From Enterococcus gilvus ATCC BAA-350 (GTDB lineage Bacteria > Bacillota > Bacilli > Lactobacillales > Enterococcaceae), in the NCBI RefSeq assembly GCF_000407545.1, contig NZ_ASWH01000001.1:2874001-2938000 (forward strand): a stretch of 64,000 bases of DNA, given 5' to 3'. Below the pieces are notes generated by a model that saw only the letters and a program-made list of their open reading frames with translations, ran no database searches and was not told where the DNA came from. Shown here in pieces: positions 61,918-64,000 of this stretch. The first letter of the stretch is position 1. Each line of letters starts with the position of its first letter. The translations under genes and the position numbers were made by a program.

Positions 61918-62352
61918 TTATTTTTCTTTCTTTTGGACAGGGACGTAAAAGGAGACTTTCCCCACGCCTGAATATTCTTCCAGATTAAAGTTTCCGGCGA
62001 CTTGATATGCGTCGCTTTGCATGACTTCCGCGTAACTATGACCAATCAGTCGATCCAGCTCTCCTTGATCGGTGTAGGTCAAGTCAAAACCGGCATAGGT
62101 CCCAGCCGGCAGCTCGAATTCTGAAGGACGCGTCTTTTCAGTATCACTATTTCCGATCAAATAGCATTGGTCCCCATTGATCACAGCATTCACTGCGTAC
62201 AGGTCCCCTTCGATTTTTGACGCGTATTCCTCTTTTGCCCGCATCTTCTGTTTGCTCATTTCTATCAATTCATCCGGCGAATCCATCGAGTGCAGCGTTG
62301 TGATCCACCCGTGAATCGTCAGATCGTCTCTTTCAACTAGCTTCAACATCAC
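61918..62352 (-). CDS. GyrI/AraC-effector-type domain protein
   Basis: 144 residues, single domain: ITTLHSMDSPDELIEMSKQK..., ELPAGTYAGFDLTYTDQGEL and final strand VGKVSFYVPVQKK fit the GyrI-like fold, third of its kind in the window. No DNA-binding part. Probably a small-molecule-binding or gyrase-inhibitor-like protein; unproven. Confidence 0.6.
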   Translation of the reverse strand: MMLKLVERDDLTIHGWITTLHSMDSPDELIEMSKQKMRAKEEYASKIEGDLYAVNAVINGDQCYLIGNSDTEKTRPSEFELPAGTYAGFDLTYTDQGELDRLIGHSYAEVMQSDAYQVAGNFNLEEYSGVGKVSFYVPVQKKEK

Positions 62353-62584
62353 TAAGCGCCTTCTTTCTTTTCATATAATTGACCAGCAACCCTTCGTTTC
62401 TCAAAGAAAACCAGAGAGTCATCCATTACAGGCTAAATATATGCCCCTTATTTCCCCAATGCAATAAAAACGCTTACTGACGTCTGTTCCTAACTTGATG
62501 ATAGAATCCTCACTTCAAGTATACTAGAGCGCGTCGCTTTCATCGCTGCTTTTTTCCGCAAGGAATGTTTGACAGCCTGCTTTT
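62353..62584. other. Divergent spacer, no gene seen
   Basis: Between the GyrI-like and LytTR genes. A TTTGACA (near 62568) and AT-rich DNA, nothing further that I can support. Confidence 0.35.
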
Positions 62585-62615
62585 TTGCAACAAATGGTTG
62601 TTTTCTTGCAACAAA
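62585..62615 (+). promoter_or_regulatory. LytTR-type direct repeats TTGCAACAAA x2
   Basis: Exact 10-mers at 62585-62594 and 62606-62615, 21 bp apart start to start, the usual spacing for LytTR-domain dimers. They precede a TATGCT -10 box (about 62650) and the LytTR gene, so autoregulation is likely. Confidence 0.7.
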
Positions 62616-62701
62616 CGAAAAAAAGATTCTTTCTCCGCAAAAACCTTGCTATGCTAGGTTCATGAAAGAGAGACATACAGAAAACAAAAGGAGGAGAATG
62701 A

Positions 62702-63154
62702 GTGAACATCCACTTCACTTGGGTAAAAGAAAAAGCCGTAAATGAAATAGATATCTTCGCACATCCAGAAAACAAACAACAATTGCTTCAACTTGAAAAA
62801 CAACTCCAGCAGGAAAAGGCGCTCATCGCCATCGATCCAAAAAACAATCGTTCCGTCAAACTGCCCATGAGTCAAGTCGTTGCCTTTGAAACGATGGGAC
62901 ACCTTGTACAGGTAACGTTGTGTGATCAGCGTACGTATCTTTTACAAAAACGACTCAAGGAATTGAGCGGACTCGAAAGTCTGAATTTTTACCGTATCAA
63001 TAATTCGCAGATTTTAAACTTAACGACCGTTCAAGCGTTTCAACTAGGCGAGCACGCGCGCTTAGAGGTCCACACGAAAACAAATGCCGTGTATGTCGTC
63101 AGCCGCCACTATGCCAAAAAAATTAAGGAGAGACTCTCATGTACAAACAATTAA
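62702..63154 (+). CDS. LytTR-domain DNA-binding regulator
   Basis: 150 residues without a receiver domain. The C-terminal 100 residues are a LytTR domain (QVVAFETMGHLVQVTLCDQR; FYRINNSQILNLTTVQAFQL; VYVVSRHYAKKIKERL). Its stop overlaps the DUF3021 gene by 16 bp. LytTR-DUF3021 pairs are common in Firmicutes, where the membrane partner inhibits the regulator. Confidence 0.9.
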   Translation: MNIHFTWVKEKAVNEIDIFAHPENKQQLLQLEKQLQQEKALIAIDPKNNRSVKLPMSQVVAFETMGHLVQVTLCDQRTYLLQKRLKELSGLESLNFYRINNSQILNLTTVQAFQLGEHARLEVHTKTNAVYVVSRHYAKKIKERLSCTNN

Positions 63155-63549
63155 AAAATAATTTCTTTCAAGCTGCTTTCGGATCATTGGTTTGGGTCAC
63201 ACTGCTTTGCTCGTTCACCGATCTTTTTTCCCAGGTCGCCTTTAGCTACTTCTGGCATCTGATCGCCATCAGCCTAATCATCGGCTCGGTATTCGGCATA
63301 CTGTATCCTTATTTGTGGAGCTACGCGACCTTGAAAGCACCTCTTATGATCCTGATATGTACAGTGATCAATACGTTGTGCGGATTTGCTTGTGTGTATT
63401 TATATTCCCCTCAAATGTTTGAGCTGGTTCGCCCCTTCTTCTTTGCAGTATTGCTGTTGACGTTGGTTTTACACATCCTAATGTTCTATTTTTATTCCAA
63501 GTACGAGAATAAAAAAATGGCCATGACATTGAATCGCTTGCATCATTAA
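63139..63549 (+). CDS. DUF3021 membrane protein, partner of the LytTR regulator
   Basis: 136 residues, four membrane segments (e.g. FGSLVWVTLLCSFTDLF, LMILICTVINTLCGFACVYL). Overlaps the LytTR gene by 16 bp and has its own AAGGAG ribosome site. Expected to hold the LytTR protein inactive at the membrane until a signal releases it; inferred from described pairs. Confidence 0.85.
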   Translation: MYKQLKNNFFQAAFGSLVWVTLLCSFTDLFSQVAFSYFWHLIAISLIIGSVFGILYPYLWSYATLKAPLMILICTVINTLCGFACVYLYSPQMFELVRPFFFAVLLLTLVLHILMFYFYSKYENKKMAMTLNRLHH

Positions 63550-63551
63550 AA

Positions 63552-63592
63552 AAAAATCCCCGGCTTGAACCCAAGCTGGGGATTTCTTGCTC
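63552..63592. terminator. Bidirectional terminator
   Basis: AATCCCC.GCTTG / CAAGC.GGGGATT hairpin flanked by A9 and TTTCTT, between convergent DUF3021 and DsrE-like genes. Confidence 0.85.
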
Positions 63593-63593
63593 T

Positions 63594-63914
63594 TTAAAAC
63601 GTGACGACTTTGTCTGCCCATTCCACCATTTCGACACAATCGACCATTGTTGAGATCGGACAAGACGTTTGTTCTTCTAACTGCCGAGAGTTTAAACACG
63701 TCCCGCAGGCCAGCAATTCGCCCCCTTGCTCCGTCAGCTTCTTCATTTGCGCAGGCACATCGTACGCCTCATCCTCGATACTTTCGACTTCTACCGCTTC
63801 CCCCATCAAGAAAAATTTCACGTGATGCCCTTTGTTTAAGGCGGCTACTCCAAACCGAAACGCGTTCCACGCTTTCTCATGTTCCTTTGTCTCCAAAATG
63901 ATCGCTACGTTCAT
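63594..63914 (-). CDS. DsrE-family (sulfur-relay-like) protein
   Basis: 106 residues. NVAIILETKEHEKAWNAFRF and HHVKFFLMGEAVE open the alpha/beta fold; LACGTCLNSR (two Cys, about 70-73) and TSCPISTMVD carry conserved cysteines found in DsrE/YchN proteins. Such proteins bind or pass sulfane sulfur. GGAGGG ribosome site. Stand-alone at the window's right end. Confidence 0.83.
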   Translation of the reverse strand: MNVAIILETKEHEKAWNAFRFGVAALNKGHHVKFFLMGEAVEVESIEDEAYDVPAQMKKLTEQGGELLACGTCLNSRQLEEQTSCPISTMVDCVEMVEWADKVVTF

Positions 63915-64000
63915 TTTATTCCCTCCTTCGTCTGCTTGCTGGTTCCTCTCTTAAAGTATAGCGGTTTCACAAATCAAAGACAATCGCCGCAAAGACGCGT

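Overview
The window looks like the chromosome of a low-to-moderate-GC Firmicute, most likely Enterococcus, and I would guess the casseliflavus/gallinarum side of the genus. This is inferred from the coaA-guaA pair, the AdcA zinc lipoprotein with a 38-residue 'metal homeostasis' peptide beside it, several PTS/PRD genes, strong AGGAGG ribosome sites and cre-type sequences. The species call is inference only.

Layout. Positions 1-7517 are core: the 5' end of a sorbitol-6-phosphate-dehydrogenase-like gene with promoter and cre, three regulators or sensors, rRNA-methylase-like, SGNH-hydrolase and GrpB genes, then coaA and guaA. At 7506-17100 a visibly AT-rich element of about 9.6 kb sits in the last codons of guaA. 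It has imperfect att repeats at both ends, paired arm-type repeats inside each end, an integrase and XRE repressor facing away from an excisionase and AEP primase across a strong inverted-repeat operator, and cargo: an AAA ATPase/TOPRIM gene pair (candidate anti-phage system) and two lipoproteins sharing a C-terminal domain. This is the plan of a phage-inducible-island-like satellite or small IME. The probable original guaA terminator now lies beyond the right end. A second AT-rich block (17300-20450) carries a Dam-type methylase and a ParB/Srx-like gene cut by an in-frame amber codon.

From 20481 the DNA is core-like. Sulfur metabolism recurs: an operon of cystathionine beta-synthase-like gene, yrrT-like methylase and luxS (24916-27182) is preceded by a leader peptide with four consecutive Cys codons and a terminator, i.e. 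a cysteine attenuator; a MetE-C-terminal-like methyltransferase sits opposite a LysR gene (32875-35073); a methionine gamma-lyase-like gene heads a NitT/TauT-type ABC operon (57431-61434), with its own small-ORF leader and cre. Positions 36083-40694 hold a five-gene exopolysaccharide operon (UDP-GlcNAc 2-epimerase, degenerate-GGDEF membrane protein, small membrane protein, processive GT2, GH8) resembling the Listeria Pss system. Positions 41737-43504 are zinc uptake with a Zur-type box. Positions 43699-50734 are a cellobiose-type PTS/6-phospho-beta-glucosidase operon with a divergent PRD activator. Positions 50808-54074 encode the aspartate-alanine antiporter and aspartate 4-decarboxylase, a proton-motive-force-generating pair. 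The right end has MATE and OFA transporters, a LytTR/DUF3021 pair with a direct-repeat binding site, and a DsrE-like protein.

The two leads I rank highest are the Cys-codon attenuator at 27211-27413 and the guaA-inserted satellite with its ATPase/TOPRIM cargo. No rRNA, tRNA, CRISPR array or intact insertion sequence was seen.
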